A stretch of 64,000 bases of DNA, from the NCBI GenBank assembly GCA_016720935.1, contig JADKJP010000007.1, positions 682,001 to 746,000 on the forward strand, read 5' to 3'. This DNA is from Bacteroidota bacterium (lineage in GTDB: Bacteria > Bacteroidota > Bacteroidia > AKYH767-A > 2013-40CM-41-45). Position 1 is the stretch's first letter. Each line of letters opens with the position of its first letter. The notes beneath the pieces were generated by a model that saw nothing but the letters and a program-made list of their open reading frames with translations, was not told where the DNA came from and ran no database searches. Positions 62,866-64,000 of the stretch are shown piece by piece. A program made the translations under genes and the position numbers.

Positions 62866-63384
62866 TTAGTTGGAAGCGCCATCCATTTTGCGGAAGTATT
62901 CATAAATACTTCTGGCATCAGCTTCAGTGACATTTTGATTGGTCATTTGAGTGAGATGGGTTGCGAGTAATTCTTTGGCTGTTGGATCCTTCTGAGTCAT
63001 TTCAGCCGGATTCAACATCATGTTCATGATCCACTCTGGTTTACGGCGCTTTGTAACACCCAGGAGTCCGGGACCGACATATTTCTCAGCTGCGAATTTG
63101 TGACAGGCGGTACATTTCGCTTCGAAAAGCTTCTGACCACTTTCAGCCATCGCTACGTCAATAGTTGCCGGAATTTCCACTGATTTAACAGGACCGATTC
63201 CTTTACCGTCATCTTTCATTTCTTCGGCATCTTTCATCATGTTGCCGCCGCCGCTATTTGCATCGGTAGATTCATTGGTATTGGAAGAACAACCCTGAAA
63301 GGTGGTAATAATGAACAGCACCGGGAGAGCTGCAATGGACATTTTCAGGGTTTTAATAGAGAGAGAGAGCACTGTTTTTTTCAT
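62866..63384 (-). CDS. Cytochrome c lipoprotein at the head of the nos operon
   Basis: The 172-residue protein has a signal sequence with lipobox FQGC (C32), a low-complexity acidic linker (residues ~33-62, rich in Asn, Gly, Asp, Glu, Lys), and a class I cytochrome c domain. The heme site is C91-T-A-C94-H95, with the likely axial methionine at M147 (LTQMTNQNV). KYVGPGLLGV follows the heme site as in small cytochromes. In clade II clusters c-type cytochromes near nosZ are the expected electron donors. It begins 26 bp after a -7 box and is the first gene of the operon. Confidence 0.93.
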   Translation of the reverse strand: MKKTVLSLSIKTLKMSIAALPVLFIITTFQGCSSNTNESTDANSGGGNMMKDAEEMKDDGKGIGPVKSVEIPATIDVAMAESGQKLFEAKCTACHKFAAEKYVGPGLLGVTKRRKPEWIMNMMLNPAEMTQKDPTAKELLATHLTQMTNQNVTEADARSIYEYFRKMDGASN

Positions 63385-63409
63385 GGTCTAATTGTTTTTA
63401 TTTATGCCT

Positions 63410-63417
63410 CAAATGTA
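63410..63417 (-). promoter_or_regulatory. Bacteroidota -7 box for the nos operon
   Basis: On the minus strand this reads TACATTTG, matching TAnnTTTG, 25 bases before the cytochrome c ATG at 63384. A TTTG is present ~28 bases upstream, which is too far for a standard -33 element. Confidence 0.5.
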
Positions 63418-63490
63418 TTGAGAAGTAGAGAATTCGCTACATGATCAAACTCAGAGGACTTTGTGAGATTCATCAATGAAGAAACTAAGT

Positions 63491-63515
63491 TTTCATACTA
63501 TTTTCAGTATGGAAA
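63491..63515. promoter_or_regulatory. Imperfect inverted repeat, possible operator
   Basis: TTTCATACT (63491-63499) faces AGTATGGAAA (63506-63515) across a 6-bp spacer, with one extra G in the right arm. It lies about 107 bp upstream of the nos operon start and has no T-tract on either strand, so an operator is more likely than a terminator. Confidence 0.4.
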
Positions 63516-63603
63516 ACGCAAGAATAGCCCCAAATCAGAACCGGGTACTGGACGCCAGAAAAAAGTTAGTTTTTAGTGTTTTTTAGCCTTTTTCACGCAT
63601 AGT

Positions 63604-63627
63604 GTTAATAACCTTCAATTTATTAAC
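63604..63627. promoter_or_regulatory. Perfect AT-rich inverted repeat, possible operator
   Basis: GTTAATAA (63604-63611) and TTATTAAC (63620-63627) are exact inverse copies with an 8-bp spacer. The arrangement resembles a dimer-binding operator ~100 bp upstream of the PAS gene. Confidence 0.4.
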
Positions 63628-63728
63628 CAATGAAAACAGTGTTATATTTATTTATACTTTTTCACATCTTTTAAAACAAGGTTTCAAACAGGAGGAAATT
63701 ATTTTCTACTCCTCAATTTGATCGTTTA

Positions 63729-64000
63729 TGGCGCAAATCAATTTCTTAAATATTGGCATCTTTCTTTTACTGTTCAGTTTGAGTTATTCAATTTTCCAAA
63801 TAACCCGGAAGTATATTCTGAATAAAAAACAAACTGAAAAAACCAGGGATCATGAAGACTTACAATATGTCGATTTTTACAATCATGCGCCTTGCGGATA
63901 TCATTCAATAGATATGAATGGTTATTTTGTTTCTATTAATCAAACGGAGTTGGGCTGGCTGGGCTACCAGCGTGAAGAATTGATAGGCCGAAAAAAATTT
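63729..64000 (+). CDS. PAS-domain sensory protein, 5' part only
   Basis: An open frame runs from ATG 63729 to the window end (90 codons). It begins with a hydrophobic stretch (NIGIFLLLFSLSYSIFQI) that could anchor it in the membrane, then a basic stretch, and from residue ~48 a PAS domain (DFYNHAPCGYHSIDMNGYF, GWLGYQREELIGRKKF). Such PAS domains usually begin sensor histidine kinases or diguanylate-type signalling proteins; the output domain lies outside the window. It is divergent from the nos operon, so it might sense a signal relevant to N2O respiration, but this is only positional. No earlier in-frame ATG exists after the stop at 63672. Confidence 0.82.

Larger units (their letters stand above)
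63385..63728. other. Divergent intergenic region between nos operon and PAS gene
   Basis: These 344 bp contain the nos -7 box (63410-63417), an imperfect inverted repeat (63491-63515), a perfect AT-rich inverted repeat (63604-63627), and AGGAGG at 63690-63695. Two isolated ATCAA half-sites (63444-63448, 63472-63476) do not form an FNR-type palindrome. No gene is seen. Confidence 0.7.

Noticed and set aside
63440..63480. FNR/CRP box upstream of the nos operon
   Set aside because: Only isolated ATCAA half-sites (63444-63448 and 63472-63476) are seen. The TTGTGAGATTCATCAA stretch is palindromic only at its outer three bases, so no convincing TTGAT-N4-ATCAA or TGTGA-N6-TCACA site exists.
63690..63695. 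AGGAGG as the ribosome binding site of the PAS gene
   Set aside because: It lies 33 bases before the ATG at 63729, and no in-frame start codon exists at a suitable distance. It may be chance or serve an unusual start.
1..64000. tRNA/rRNA genes, prophage, IS elements
   Set aside because: Intergenic gaps were read for conserved tRNA arms, 16S/23S blocks, transposase or integrase motifs and terminal inverted repeats; none was recognised. Small or divergent RNAs cannot be excluded by eye.

Overview
The window comes from a Bacteroidota genome, probably a free-living relative of the Chitinophagales/Sphingobacteriales/Flavobacteriales grade. Four features point there. At least three intact genes and one broken gene end in a type IX secretion (T9SS, type A) C-terminal sorting domain. 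Many genes have a TAnnTTTG -7 promoter box of the Bacteroidota type just upstream. Shine-Dalgarno sequences are mostly absent. The accessory genes (TSP3-OmpA protein, DUF3352-like protein, Wzx/Wzz/Wzy set, clade II nos cluster) fit that phylum. Species cannot be named from the sequence.

Layout. 1-0.9 kb: the 3' end of a T9SS cargo gene. 1.1-12 kb: yidC, hppD set between arrays of a 7-bp repeat, a DUF4369-like thioredoxin-fold protein, a large Asp-box propeller protein, a TMEM175-like channel and purL. 12.2-14.8 kb: two coupled homologous membrane proteins of unknown function. 14.9-30.6 kb: mostly housekeeping genes (amino acid permease, two SDRs, lnt, lpdA, hemH, pabB, tilS), a LemA-TPM-TPM trio and two T9SS cargo genes. 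30.7-38.1 kb: two unknown proteins, an ABC uptake system of the ABC_sub_bind (TrpXYZ-like) type, and a DsbD system whose N-terminal domain is duplicated as a separate gene. 38.4-43.5 kb: a Wzx-PCP-PCP-Wzy polysaccharide export set. 43.5-47.7 kb: a PP2C phosphatase in the same reading frame as an upstream LpxD-like gene, a glycosyltransferase and rnhB. 47.7-54.3 kb: three consecutive envelope genes ending in an OmpA/TSP3 protein. 54.4-63.4 kb: a minus-strand nitrous oxide reductase operon (cytochrome c, nosZ, membrane protein, nosL, nosD, nosF, nosY), with a disrupted region at its 3' end. 63.7-64 kb: the start of a divergent PAS-domain protein.

How genes work together. The nos genes form a complete N2O respiration module of the clade II kind: a Sec/lipoprotein-type NosZ, a lipoprotein cytochrome c as likely electron donor, NosL for copper delivery, and the NosDFY maturation ABC system. 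No nosR or nosX is visible. The most unusual structure is at the downstream end of this operon. A ~55-bp remnant of a second nosY 3' end, differing from the intact nosY only at synonymous sites over its last 15 codons, lies ~2 kb away. Between the two copies is an AT-rich T9SS gene interrupted by an in-frame TAG.

Other points to look at are the GATTNNN heptad arrays around hppD, the LpxD/PP2C pair separated by one in-frame TGA, the paired unknown Wzy-like proteins, and a subset of promoters that predict leaders of only a few nucleotides. No tRNA, rRNA, CRISPR array, transposase or integrase was recognised.
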